Below are positions 1 to 29,300 of a DNA stretch of 64,000 nt, piece by piece; the stretch's first letter is position 1, and each line of letters starts with the position of its first letter. The notes under the pieces are model-generated. The model was not told the DNA's origin. It saw nothing but the letters and a program-made list of their open reading frames with translations, and ran no database searches. The translations under genes were made by a program, and so were the position numbers. Origin of the DNA: Haematococcus lacustris. Taxonomy: Eukaryota; Chlorophyta; Chlorophyceae; Chlamydomonadales; Haematococcaceae. The DNA lies in NCBI GenBank assembly GCA_030144725.1, contig JASKMD010000019.1, forward strand, positions 5,613,105 to 5,677,104, written 5' to 3'.

Positions 1-81
1 CCCGCCCCTTGCCCCCTGCCCCTGCTGACCCCCACCCTGCTGCCCCCCCCTCCCCTGCCCTCCCCCTCCCCCCTGCCCCAG

Positions 82-10373
<10,292 letters not shown>

Positions 10374-10438
10374 GCCGACACCGTTTTAACATCAGCCGGG
10401 TTCAACAAAACTTGAGGGTGAAGGCGCGGCTTTTGGTT

Positions 10439-10443
10439 TGTAA
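10439..10443 (+). terminator. TGTAA polyadenylation signal of the Toc159 gene
   Basis: TGTAA, the usual green-algal polyadenylation signal, lies 66 bp after the stop codon. A second copy near 10881 (TTGTAATCAAAA) could serve a longer 3' UTR. Confidence 0.5.
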
Positions 10444-12181
10444 GGGCGGCTAGCAAGTCGGAGCCATGGACTGAGTCGCTCCTAGACGTGAGATGAGCTG
10501 ATTGATCTGGGCATTATGCCTACATGGAACTACATCCATCTCGATATGGACATGAACATTACTTTCGACCTTAGAACAGTGCCAGAGTGCGTGTCGGGTA
10601 TGTCGCCGATGTGGTTACGCCGCATGCGCTGTCACTAAGTAGTCTGCTTCACCACTATCCACCTCTTGCTTGGCAGCAGTTCGTCTGCGTTGTCTGCTTC
10701 GCGCCTACGCCTGACCCACGACATGGATCCTATTTTGAATTGCCAGTGTATGAGTCAAACAGCCGGCATGCACTGGCGCGGCTACTTGCAAATGCGTCGT
10801 GAGACTGATGCCACGACCTTTTTCAAACGGTGGAGCTTTTGATCCCTACAGCCCTCATCCAACACCAAATAAAGCATGAGTTGTAATCAAAAACAGGCTG
10901 CGAGATCGCTGTTGTAAAGGCGACTGCCTAATGCCCACTTCAGCTCGGCCATTCTGGTGTGTGTACCTCCAGGTCTACTACTAGCAAGAGCTCTACCCTA
11001 ATCTATTGCATTAATGTTATTATTGTTATGTTATGTTAAATTAATTAATTAACAAAATCACTATGTTGCCAGACACAGAAGACACAGAAGTGTTTAACAG
11101 CGAAGTGTTTGTGACCTCGTTAGTGCAAGGATACAGACTGCTCCATCAAGACTGCTCAGGACTTTACAGTACGCTGTCCAAGGCAGAGACCACGGGCACA
11201 CTGTGTTGTGAGCATGGCGCTCGGTAAGGGTGACACGATGACACGAGCAGTAGCCGTCAAGGTCAGGACGCGCTTGCCACCAAGCTGTGTCTTTCAAAAA
11301 TGTGATGCTATGCGCTGGAGCATTGCTTGCTGCTGTTCCTGATGCGTGTGTTGGCGCGAACCCTGACCAGCTAGCACCACCACAGCGCGCCCCAGACATG
11401 AGTCACTCCCGCATTTAACCCCTTTCACAGGGGCCCAATTGACCACAGGTGTAACCACAGGTGTAACACTTGACTTGTCTGTGTGCCTTGCAGCCTGCAA
11501 GCAGCCTGACCACAGCCACTGCCTGAGTCAAGGCCCAGGCGCCCGCTGCCCCTTGTTATGGAGGCAGACAACGCCCCCTCCCCGCTGCTCTCCAGCCTGC
11601 TGTCCGCACCAGCTGCTCTCCACTCCCTCTGCAGCCAACAGCATCGGCTGCTGCTGACTCCAGAAGCCCAGGCCACAGCCCAGCCCACAGCCACAGCAGC
11701 TTTGAAAGTGCTGCCATGCACAGCAGATGCCCAGCACTGGGGGTCCCAGCTGTGCCATGCTGCTCCATGCTGTCCCAGCTGGTGCAGGCATTGGGCTGCT
11801 GACCTGGGGCTGCTGACCTGGAGCTGCCTGGCTGCCCAGTCCTGACACCTGCCGCTGCCTGACAATGCTGAGGACAGGTGGCAAGACCAGGACCCATCAA
11901 GCTGGCCCCCAACCTCCTCTTCGGGGCGGGTGCTACGGCTACCTGCCCAGCAGTTGCTGCTCCTGCAGACCGGCCTGCCAACCTAGGCCTCTGCACTGAC
12001 CCAGGCCCCATCTGCATCCCAGCTTGCCAGCCTACACCGAGAAACAGCTCCTACTGCCTGCAATGCTGCGGGTGCTTGATTCAGCGGTGGCTGGCTGTGC
12101 TGTGCAGACGTAAGGAACTGCTTCGCAGCGATGCAGGGCTGCTGCCTGGCATTGGTGGTGCGCCCTGCCCCCCCTACGCCC
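10444..12181. other. intergenic interval, no gene recognised
   Basis: Between the convergent ends of the Toc159 gene and the H-protein gene. 10980-11060 is AT-rich. 11500-12180 is GC-rich with open frames on both strands, but nothing resembles a known family and no splice-consistent chain was found. It may include the 3' UTR of the H-protein gene. Confidence 0.5.
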
Positions 12182-13164
12182 TTAATGGGCCTCGTCGCAC
12201 ACAGCCTGGTATGCGGCTGAGTCCATGAGGTTGCTGAGGTTGCTGGTGTCTGACAGCTTGACCTTGATGATCCAGCCGGAGGTGTAGGGGTCGGCGTTCA
12301 CCTAGTCAGGCACAGGTGATCAGCACCCAGCCTGTTGAGAGCAGTGCCCAGTCTGCGAGTCGAGCATGGCTAGCATGCAGACACACTGTCAGGGTCGCAC
12401 AAAGCTGGGGCTCTTGCTGTTCGGCTTGGGCAGAAATCATGGCGCTGAGATGAGGCCTTGCATACAAGACATCTATGTATGGCCATGCAGCCATGTCAGA
12501 GTGAGTCAAGACTTAAACAAGACATGCCAATTGAGGTGTAGGCAGGCAGGCAGAGCGGAGCACTGGCGTCACTTACAGTGGCTGGCTTGTCGGCCAGCAG
12601 AGTGTTGACCTCCACAACTTCACCAGAGACGGGGGAGTATACATCGCTTGCAGCCTGTGGGCAGCAAAGGCGAGGTTGAGAAACGCAGCTATGCGATGTG
12701 TGTGATTGCGGTTCATTCGGTGGCATGCCTTCACGGACTCCACAACGCCAAAGGTTTCCCCTTGCTTGACCTCCTTGCCAACATCCGGCAGCTCAACGTA
12801 CACCACATCGCCGAGTTCGGCCTGCATGAAGCAAGGCGAGCTCGTGTCAGCAGCGAGAACGGGGCGGCCAATCCACGGATAAAGCGTACCTGGGCATGAT
12901 CGGAAATGCCTACAGTGGCGACGCCCCCGTCCACTTTAGCCCACTCGTGCGACTTGGCGTACTTGTAGCCCTCAATCACTGCGCCATCGGAAGATGAGCT
13001 GGAAACCCGCGCATCGCTGTCGACATGCCCGATGTGCGCTCTGCACCCTTACCCTTAGCATAGGTCCGTGCACCAAGGACTACTGATGCTGGCAGGAGTT
13101 CGGACCGCGCAAATGGGCGCAGTCCGGCGAAGGTCAAGATGAGTGCTCGAGCTGATTGAGCCAT
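12182..13164 (-). CDS. GCSH: glycine cleavage system H protein, mitochondrial
   Basis: The lipoyl carrier of the mitochondrial glycine decarboxylase complex, moving the aminomethyl group from P to T protein and electrons to L protein; central to photorespiration. Five exons (minus): 13164-13053, 12978-12890, 12821-12729, 12654-12577 and 12301-12182, giving 163 residues with every phase consistent. Residues 1-37 are a basic, hydroxylated presequence. [12 protein letters not shown] begins the mature domain, and FGVVESVK carries the lipoyl lysine (Lys98), followed by [17 protein letters not shown]. The C-terminus is the conserved [12 protein letters not shown] segment. Intron 3 appears to use a GC donor (GCATGC) immediately after the lipoyl-lysine codon. 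The gene is divergent from the deubiquitinase gene, with 261 bp between start codons. Confidence 0.93.
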
Positions 13165-13425
13165 TGGTTTTTAGCTGGACGTGGGAGGTGTTCAACAGTG
13201 AAACTCAGGCTGCAGCTTCCCGGCAAATCTCATCCTCGCACTCTATTCAAAACAGCTTTGCAACCTTAGTTACGCAGCTTGTACGCCTAGAACTTCGCCG
13301 AGCACTCCCCGTCGTCATCCAGCAACGGTTGGACAGCCTTAGCCAGCAAGAAGTAGCAGCCCGCTGAAGGGTTCTCGGTGTAGATAGCTGCAACAGCAAC
13401 ATACGAAGCAGACTCGTTCTCGGTG
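13165..13425. promoter_or_regulatory. shared divergent promoter region, GCSH / UCHL5
   Basis: Only 261 bp separate the H-protein start codon (13164, minus) from the deubiquitinase start codon (13426, plus). Both 5' UTRs and both core promoters must fit here, or one promoter must lie inside the other gene. No clear TATA box was recognised. This is inferred from gene layout. Confidence 0.5.
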
Positions 13426-20986
<7,561 letters not shown>

Positions 20987-21249
20987 GCGCGGCCACAGCC
21001 GCAGCAGCACGACGCCCGGGACGAGGACGTCGTACTGTTGACAGTCGCCTGGGATAGGCGTGTTTGCGTAGGGCTTGCGCCGCAACGGATGATCAGCGTG
21101 TACAAAGAGTAAGGGTGCCAGACATTGCAAAATGAAACTGGAATGTTGCACGTGGCTTGTACTGGCTAATGCTCTCTAGCCACCCTCTCAATGTTGAGTA
21201 CGTATGAATACGTCTCATTTATCATGCGCAAGGGTCGTCAGAGCAACAC

Positions 21250-21254
21250 TGTAA
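21250..21254 (+). terminator. candidate TGTAA polyadenylation signal of UCHL5
   Basis: TGTAA lies 264 bp after the UCHL5 stop codon, just before the stop codon (21279) of the convergent pseudouridine synthase gene. The two 3' UTRs therefore probably abut or overlap. Confidence 0.4.
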
Positions 21255-21278
21255 GCGCTGAGCATTACCGTGCATATG

Positions 21279-22359
21279 TCACTCACGCGTCATTTCTTCA
21301 TCATACCCAACACCTGCTAGTGCCAGTCCTTCGGCAGGAGCCGGTATGGCGGTCGCCCTGCGGTCGCCGGTAGCGCAGTGTCGGAGCAAGGCGTCGAGCG
21401 GCGCACGAACAGACCCGTCAGGGCTCACAGGCCCTTGCCCAGGGCCTTGACTCTGACTTGGATGCCTGGTTGCATGTGCCGCTGCCCATTCCTCGCCAGC
21501 GCTTCCCCGACACAGCGCACGTGCCTCGAGAATGGCTGTAGCGACGAGCACTCGCACCTGCCTGCGGCAAGCGAAGGTCGGACACTGCAATGCCGTGCAG
21601 AGCTCCTTACGCTATATCCACAACTGTAAATCACCCTGACATTGCGTGCCCTAGGTCGTAGCCCTGAACCTGGCCCAAGCCACCCCTCGCCTAATCTCCT
21701 TTCCTGTTCTTTCTGTCTTGCAAACCCACCATTGAGCTCACAAAGATCGTACACACCCATCGCCTTCCTCTTCAACCCCACTATCGACCCGAACTCCTGC
21801 TCCCTCCACCCACCTTCTTAGGAAGCGGTTTCCCACCAGCTCCACCCGCATCACTGGGCAGCCATGGAGTTGTGCTCGAGGTACAGCCAGCAGCCCCTGC
21901 TCCGGGCCTTGCCCCTGTTCCTGCTCTTGCCTCCCAAGCCCCTGCCCCTGATCTCGCCCTTGGGATCCCTGACCCCCTTGACCCACCCGGCCCCCCTGGC
22001 CCCCCTGGCCCTCCTCCTGACACCACCCTTGCAACCGCTGGCTAGGTACTAGCTGCTGCTGTGGTGCCTCCGGCCTGGCTGGCGTTGCCACAGACTCATC
22101 AGGGCAGCTCACAGCCCAGCCAGAGGCCCGGCCCACACTCGGCCTGCTGCCCTGGTCCTGCAGTGCGGGGCTGGCTGAAGGCCTGGCTGCGGGGCTGCGC
22201 GGGAGACTGGTCGCCAGGCTGCCTGGGTGCCTGGCTGCAGGCTGACCATCCAGGGGCTGGGCTGGGTCCAGGGCTGCGACCGGGGGGTGGCCCTGTCCTC
22301 CTGGCCTTGAGGGGCTCGGCAGCTCGTTTCCTGCCCCCTCACCACAGTAGGCTGTTGGG

Positions 22360-22424
<65 letters not shown>

Positions 22425-25400
22425 TGGGGGGGGAGGGAGCAGGACCAGGCTGGCCCTGGCCAGCAGCAGCTGACAGCGCCCAGACTTGCCTGCAGCCACA
22501 GTCAGTTGGCAGCCAGGCGGGACGCAGCACTTCCAGCAGGTCAGGCAAACATGACTACCTCTGTGACGGTTAGCGGGCACGTGGGTGAGAGGGTGGGGAG
22601 GCGGGCAGGTAGGCCCGCAGCATCCAAGGCAGGCTTTGAGGAGCCGTCAACAGGAGAGGCAGGACTGCCAGGGTGCTCCCATCAGGGTGCTGGATCAACC
22701 CTCATCCCAGCCTCATCCCAGCCTTGGATCGACCCTCCTCCCAGCCCTGCTTGCACTGCTTCATCCGGCAGCGCAGCTGACATCCAGCGGCAGCAGGCAC
22801 CTGGGCCATGGCTAAGGGCACAGCTGGAGGGGGTCACCTGGGGGGGTGTCGCGGGCATAGGCCGAGAAGTCCAGCTCGGCAGCCTGCAGGACCTGCAGCA
22901 GCTGATGCACTAGGCTCACGGGCGGGTCCCCCTCAAACAGCGGCTCCCGCTCCAGAAGCTGGGGGGGCAGCAGTGGCTGGGGGGTGGGAGAAGGGCCCCC
23001 TACCCCCTTACCCCCTGCATCACCCTCTGCTCCCCCCCTTCCTTCATCACCTGCAGTCCCCCACGCCTGGGGTCCAGTTTTGAAAGAAACCCCTGCTGCC
23101 GCCGCTGCTGCTGTTGCTGAGGTTGTGGGCCCCTCCAGCCCTGATGCTGGGCTGTCCCGGTGCCGTGGTGGCGTGCACCAGAGGCTCCCCCCCACCCTTT
23201 CTTCCTGACCGCCTGCCAGGCCTTCCACCCCTTGCCCAGGAGGCTGAGCTGCTAGGGACCCCTGCTGACGCCTCAATGGGAACAGGTACACATACCGCCT
23301 CCACCGTGCGGAAAACTGTGCGTGGAAGCTGCGAGGCACCTGCTGCATGCTCAGCAGACGCCATGCCCCAGGCACTGGGGCAGTGAGGGCCAGGGCTGAA
23401 GCCAGCTGGTCAGGGCTCACAGGGCGCCAGCAGTGGAAAGAGACCACCTGCGCAGCCGCATGGAGACAACATGCAACATGCAACATGCAACATGCAACAT
23501 GGTGTGGTGTGGTGTGGTGTGGTGGGGTGGGGTGGGGTGGGGTGGGGTGGGGTGGGGTGGGGTGTGGTGGGGTGGGGTGGGGTGGGGTGGGGTGGGGTGG
23601 GGTGGGGTGGGGTGGGGTGGGGTGGGGTGGGGTGGGGTGGGGTGGGGTGGGGTGGGGTGGGGTGGGGTGGGGTGGGGTGGGGTGGGGTGGGGTGGGGTGG
23701 GGTGGGGTGGGGTGGGGTGGGGTGGGGTGGGGTGGGGTGGGGTGGGGTGGGGTGGGGTGGGGTGGGGTGGGGTGGGGTGGGGTGGGGTGGGGTGGGGTGG
23801 GGTGGGGTGGGGTGGGGTGGGGTGGGGTGGGGTGGGGTGGGGTGGGGTGGGGTGGGGTGGGGTGGGGTGGGGTGGGGTGGGGTGGGGTGGGGTGGGGTGG
23901 GGTGGGGTGGGGTGGGGTGGGGTGGGGTGGGGTGGGGTGGGGTGGGGTGGGGTGGGGTGGGGTGGGGTGGGGTGGGGTGGGGTGGGGTGGGGTGGGGTGG
24001 GGTGGGGTGGGGTGGGGTGGGGTGGGGTGGGGTGGGGTGGGGTGGGGTGGGGTGGGGTGGGGTGGGGTGGGGTGGGGTGGGGTGGGGTGGGGTGGGGTGG
24101 GGTGGGGTGGGGTGGGGTGGGGTGGGGTGGGGTGGGGTGGGGTGGGGTGGGGTGGGGTGGGGTGGGGTGGGGTGGGGTGGGGTGGGGTGGGGTGGGGTGG
24201 GGTGGGGTGGGGTGGGGTGGGGTGGGGTGGGGTGGGGTGGGGTGGGGTGGGGTGGGGTGGGGTGGGGTGGGGTGGGGTGGGGTGGGGTGGGGTGGGGTGG
24301 GGTGGGGTGGGGTGGGGTGGGGTGGGGTGGGGTGGGGTGGGGTGGGGTGGGGTGGGGTGGGGTGGGGTGGGGTGGGGTGGGGTGGGGTGGGGTGGGGTGG
24401 GGTGGGGTGGGGTGGGGTGGGGTGGGGTGGGGTGGGGTGGGGTGGGGTGGGGTGGGGTGGGGTGGGGTGGGGTGGGGTGGGGTGGGGTGGGGTGGGGTGG
24501 GGTGGGGTGGGGTGGGGTGGGGTGGGGTGGGGTGGGGTGGGGTGGGGTGGGGTGGGGTGGGGTGGGGTGGGGTGGGGTGGGGTGGGGTGGGGTGGGGTGG
24601 GGTGGGGTGGGGTGGGGTGGGGTGGGGTGGGGTGGGGTGGGGTGGGGTGGGAGCAGCATCCGCTGTAGCAGCACCTGGGAGCAGGCACTGACGCCCTTGT
24701 CAGTCCGTCCAGCTGAGGCCACAGCCAACGACTGCCCCTGGTGGCGGCCAGGGCCTCCCTCAACACGCTGCCTAGACCGGCTCGCCCCTGCCCCTGCCCC
24801 CGCCCTTGAGCCCTGTGCCCCTCCGTGTGCCTCAGCCCTTGTCCCAGCCTCCCCCCCTGGCCCGCCTTCTGCTCCTCCAGGCCCCTCCCCAGACCCCATA
24901 GGGCTGGGCCCAGCTGCACCTGGCTGTGCCCCGGGCCCCTCCCGCTCCCCCTGGTCGGCCCCCTGGTGCAGGAGCAGGGCCAGGGCCTGCTGCAGCCGCC
25001 CCTCCAGAGTGCACTGCAGGCCCGGCTGCCTGCTCCAGCCCTGGAAGGCAGGGCCCCAGTAGGCCAGCTCCACCTGCAGCAAGCACCCCACATGCACATG
25101 CAAGCACACCAGGGGTCAGTGCCAGGCAGGTTGTTTCCTTCTTTTCATTTTGCCTCATATTGAATCACTGCCAGGTTAACCGTCAGAGGGTTGGCTGGCA
25201 AGGAAAAACCACACCCATAGGAGCTGGTGACAGGGGTGGTCCTACAGGCCCCCCTGGTGCCGCTGGGTCGAGCTGTCCAGCCGCAGCGCTGGGTATGGGC
25301 TGTCCCCCACCGCCCTGCACCTTGTAGGTCAGGCGCCGCCTGGGGCCATGCGGCTGAGGTGCCCTGCCCTTCCCCGGCTTCAGCTGGGGTCCTGCTGGGG

Positions 25401-26277
25401 AGGGGGGCGCGGGCACAGCCGGGCACTGGGCTGCAGGGGGGGAGAGTCCTGGGCGGGCACATGCTGCGGCTGGACCAGGGGGGGAGCAGCTCCCCCTGGG
25501 TGTGCGGGGGGGGGTACCACTCTGCCCGCAATGGCTTCACATGCCTGCACTGGCTGCAATGGCTGCAGTGCGCCAGGGGACTGGGCTGGGGGTGGGGCGC
25601 CCAAGTCATTGAGGGAGAATGTGCCGGCTGCTACTGCCCGCCAGAAGCTTGACACCGCCTGCATGCGAGCTCACAAGCTGGTGGGTGGGCAGGCGGGGTG
25701 CTGCACAGGCCCTGAAGCCCCTGCCCCCTGCGGCGCTCCCACCTGCCAGTCGCGGCCCTCAAGCAGGAACTGAGCCTGCTCCTCGGCGCTGCCCAGGCAG
25801 TGGCCTCCTGCTGTTGAGGCACCACTGCCGCCAAGCGCCCCTGCATGGTCAGCCTCAGGGCGGTGGGAGGTGATGTGCAGGGATGTGGACGGTGATGTGA
25901 TTGTGACTGTGACTGTGACTGTGTCTGTGTGAGCTGGTGGCCCCATGTTTTGCTCTGCTGCTATCAAGTTATGCACACATGCCCTGTTAGGCAACGCCAA
26001 CAGGACATCACTCACGCTGAGGTACGCGGTTCACGACTGCAGTACAATTGCAGCATGTCAGCCAGCAACGGCAATCAGCGACGCAGGAGAGCCGAGTCAA
26101 ACATGCTGCACACGCTAGGGGCTCAGCGGCGGACCCACCTTGTAGGCGAGATGACGCGGATCCGGCCAGTGGGTGATGAGGCGGCCTGCAGCGCGAGGAT
26201 CCGCAGGTGTGATGTCGGCCTGCGTGCGGCGCGAAGAGGCACGCCGAGCTTGTGTAGTCCAGTCTCAGGGTACCCAT
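21279..26277 (-). CDS. TruA-family tRNA pseudouridine synthase, extended with low-complexity insertions
   Basis: Isomerises uridine to pseudouridine in tRNA. Secure exons (minus): 25430-25321, 25073-24675, 23447-22838, 22489-21814 and 21561-21279. All phases agree from 25430 to the stop. Blocks: LTYK joined to VELAYWGPAFQGWSRQPG; SAGRTDKGVSACSQ, with the catalytic Asp in GRTDKGV, joined to VVSFHCW; PRSFHAQFSARWRRYVYLFP; LDFSAYARDTPPGKSGRCQ; MRVELVGNRFLRR; and the C-terminal GDRRATAIPAPAEGLALAGV. A (CAG)21 tract on the plus strand encodes a polyalanine run in exon 22489-21814. The intron 24674-23448 is almost wholly (CCCCA)n. N-terminal exons are uncertain: a phase-consistent choice is an ATG at 26277 with exon end 26139 and an exon ending near 25753, while another open frame starts at 26440. 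Confidence 0.85.
22361..22423. repeat. (CAG)21 trinucleotide array, coding
   Basis: 21 perfect CAG units on the plus strand. In the pseudouridine synthase gene (minus) they read GCT and encode a polyalanine run directly after the ARASLVLLP block. Confidence 0.95.
23501..24651. repeat. (GGGGT)n pentamer array, about 226 units
   Basis: Starts as (GGTGT)5, then is essentially perfect GGGGT for 1.13 kb with one GTGTG-type interruption near 23561. It sits within the pseudouridine synthase intron between the exons ending at 24675 and beginning at 23447; the transcript strand is CCCCA. It has no stop in any frame on either strand, so the HPTPP and GWGGV ORFs are artefacts unless the intron is retained. 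CAACATG units (23470-23500) flank it. Confidence 0.97.
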
Positions 26278-26388
26278 GCGGCTTGCCGTAGGCTTGCACA
26301 GGCCGCACAGCTACTAACTCATTTTGAGGTGTAACGGCAGGATCGCAACATCGTGCAAGCACAGAGCGGCGCCGTGCGGGCTTGTCTG

Positions 26389-29300
26389 ATGGCGTGCGCA
26401 ACGCCGATGCAGCCAGAATCCGAGCTGGAAACCACAGCATCGAGTGCGCTTGGTCTCTACAAACGAGTGGTCAAGTCCAGACCTTTGATTCAGGTAGTAT
26501 CATTGCGTGGGATAGCACCGGTGCCTGCAGTTGCGCATTATTTTGATGTATTCCAGCCTAAGGCCGCCTCATCCCCCACCCTTCCTACTATGCTTACCAT
26601 GGATAATACCATGCACCTGATGCTGCTCACCTTGCCTTGACAACGCAGTGCATCACCAACTTCGTGAGCATGGACATCATGGCCAATGTCCTGCTAGCGG
26701 CAGGAGCCTCCCCAGCCATGGTAGGCCACCAAGACCCACCCCGCACCAGCCCCTGCTGCCTGTCCGCCCCTAATCCCTGCCAGCCCCTAATCCGCCCCTA
26801 ATCCCTGCCAGCCCCACTAACCTAACCTTCCTGCCTGCAAGCGTTTGACCCACACAGCCTTTGAACTATCCCCTGAGCCTGATAGGCAGGTGGTGTCTGC
26901 AGCACTGTTTTGGTCAATTGACTTCATCCGCAATTTCACAAGCCACAGCCTTTGGGGAAGTGTGATGCAAACCCAGTTCAGCCCCCCTCCCTCCATCCCC
27001 CCTCCACCTCCCATGCCCCTCTCTCCCCCCCCTTCCCTCCCTCCCCGCTGCTCCTAGGCCCTCCCTGCCCTCCCTGCCTGGCCCTGGCCCCTAGGCTCAT
27101 TCCCTTGACGAGGTTGAGGACTTTGTGGGCATCAGCGCCGCCCTGCTGATCAACATGGGCACCTTGAGCTCAGACTGGCTAGCAAGCAAGAAGCTGGCAG
27201 CCAAGCAGGTCAGCGCAGGCCAGGGTGGGTGGGTGGGTGGCGTGGATGGGTGGGTGGGTGGGGGTGGAGGGAGGAGGGTGGAGGGTGGAGGGTGGAGGGT
27301 GGAGGGGGGGTGGAGGGTGGAGGGGGGGGAGTGAGCAGCAGGGGGGTGAGCAGCAGGCTTGAGCAGTGTGAGTGAGGTGAGGGAGAGGGAGGAGGGTGAA
27401 CAAGGTGTGTAGGACTGCACGCCTGGTTGTAGGAGGCGTGGCACCTCCCTTGCCTGGCCCTGGTCCACCATGAGGGGCACAGGACAGCAGAGGAGGGGGC
27501 TTACCCACCAGCCGCACCCAGCTAGCCACTGAGAAGTGTGACACAGCTTGCTGCTGGTGCCTCCCCACTGCTCGCAGCCACAGCCACAGGCAGCACCACA
27601 GCTGAACAGGCGAGCCAGAGTGGCACTGGGCTGCCCAGCACTGCACTTGCACTGCAGCGTGTACTGCTATAACAGCACCATGACGGCAGTGGCAGCCTGG
27701 CTGTGGGGAAGGGTATCAGGAGCCCGATGGTGGTGCAGTCTACCTAGCAGCACCAACTCCCATACTGATGCTCTTCAGCGGCTGGAGTCCATGTGCCTGT
27801 ATACGTGATGAGGGTGAGGCTGCATGGGCGCCAGGATGAGGCTGCATGGGTTGCAAGCATGGCCCAGCAGCCAGGTGCCATGTGGTGTTGGTGAGGGTGA
27901 GGGCAAGGGTGCACTGGGCGCAGGCATGCGCCCTAGGCAAGCCCTGGGTGCTCGACCCTGTGGGGTGCGGAGCCACTCCCGTTCGCACCCGCGCCTGCCT
28001 GGACATGCTGCGCTGCAAGCCCACTGTGGTGCGCGGCAACGCGTCCGAGATTCTGGCGCTGGCGGGCGCTGCAGGTCAGTGCGGCCCATTGTACTGCCAG
28101 CAGGAGCGAGCAAGGCAGGACAAAGGATCCGGGAGGGAGGGCTGAAGGGTGCTGGGAGGGGGCTGCAGGTCAGTGTGGACCCCTGCTTGGGCAGGGCTTG
28201 GGCAGGTCGGTCGCGATCACAAGGTGGGTCGCGGGGCTGAGCCCTACCTTAAGGGAGGGCACAGCTGTGTCTGTGTTGTTGTGTGTGTGCTGGGTGGATG
28301 ACGCCATACTCATCATGACATGGCTGGCGCCTGTCGGCGTTGCTGTCTATGCTCCTTGCCGAACTGCTGGAAGAGGCATTGTGCTGCGAGCTCCTGCTGC
28401 GTGAAGTCACGTGATGCATCGCCTGTTTTCTGATGCTCAGGGACTATCAAGGGCGTGGATAGTTGCGAGAGCTCGCATGCAGCGCTGCCCTTGGCCCAAA
28501 CGCTGGCGCAGGAGCACCAGTGCATCGTAGCAGTCTCCGGGGAAGTAGATTACGTAAGCGGGCTAGTGACGACGCAGCCACTTCGCAACCTAGCAGGCGC
28601 GCAACGCAGCCCAGCAGGCAGGGAGCGTAAGACAGTAAAGGTGTGTTGGTGCGCGCAGGTCACTGACGGGAGCCGCGTCTTGCGCATCAGCGGCGGCGAC
28701 GCCTTGCTGACGTACGTGACCGCGGCTGGCTGCGCGCTCACTGCCCTGATCGCGGCGTTTGTTTGTGAGGTACGCAGTGCACTCCATGACCTGCTGTTGA
28801 GAAGAACAGCGTCGTACCCCACTCCTAGCCAGTGTGAGGTGGAGGCCACATGCTGGAGGCCGGATGCACCAGTAGCAAAGTGGCCATGCACGTTTGCCAT
28901 AGGCTGGCATAGGTTGGCCCGCCTTTTGCACCCCATCCACAGTTAACACAGCCGTTGTGCACTAGGTGGGCTTGACACAAGCAGGACATGCAACCATGCA
29001 AGTGGGTCGTTACAAGGTGAGACACCTTCATCACCCCATGCTACAAGCCACAGATCACAGACACGATTGTGTGTTGCTGCTGCCTTCATTGCTGCGCCCG
29101 GCTGGGCCACAGGCACCTTCCTCCCCATTAATGGCCACCGCCCACGCTATGGCCATCTTCAAGTGAGTGCATCGTTAACATGCAACATTGCAGGCATTTG
29201 ACGACCCAACCACCCCACCTGCCAACCCCAGCCACACCTCGCTCGCCATCTAGTCCTGCACTGAGTATGCTCTGACTCCCTCCTTGCAGCTAGGAAGTAA

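Noticed and set aside
11425..12228. Several 60-150-residue ORFs on both strands beside GCSH
   Set aside because: GC-rich sequence gives mirrored open frames. No family motif or consistent exon chain was seen, and part may be the GCSH 3' UTR.
22812..25109. 765-residue and related ORFs of HPTPP / GWGGV repeats
   Set aside because: The GGGGT array has no stop in any frame. Homology places clean splice sites at 24674 and 23448, so the repeat is intronic. The genuine exons on each side are reported in the pseudouridine synthase entry.
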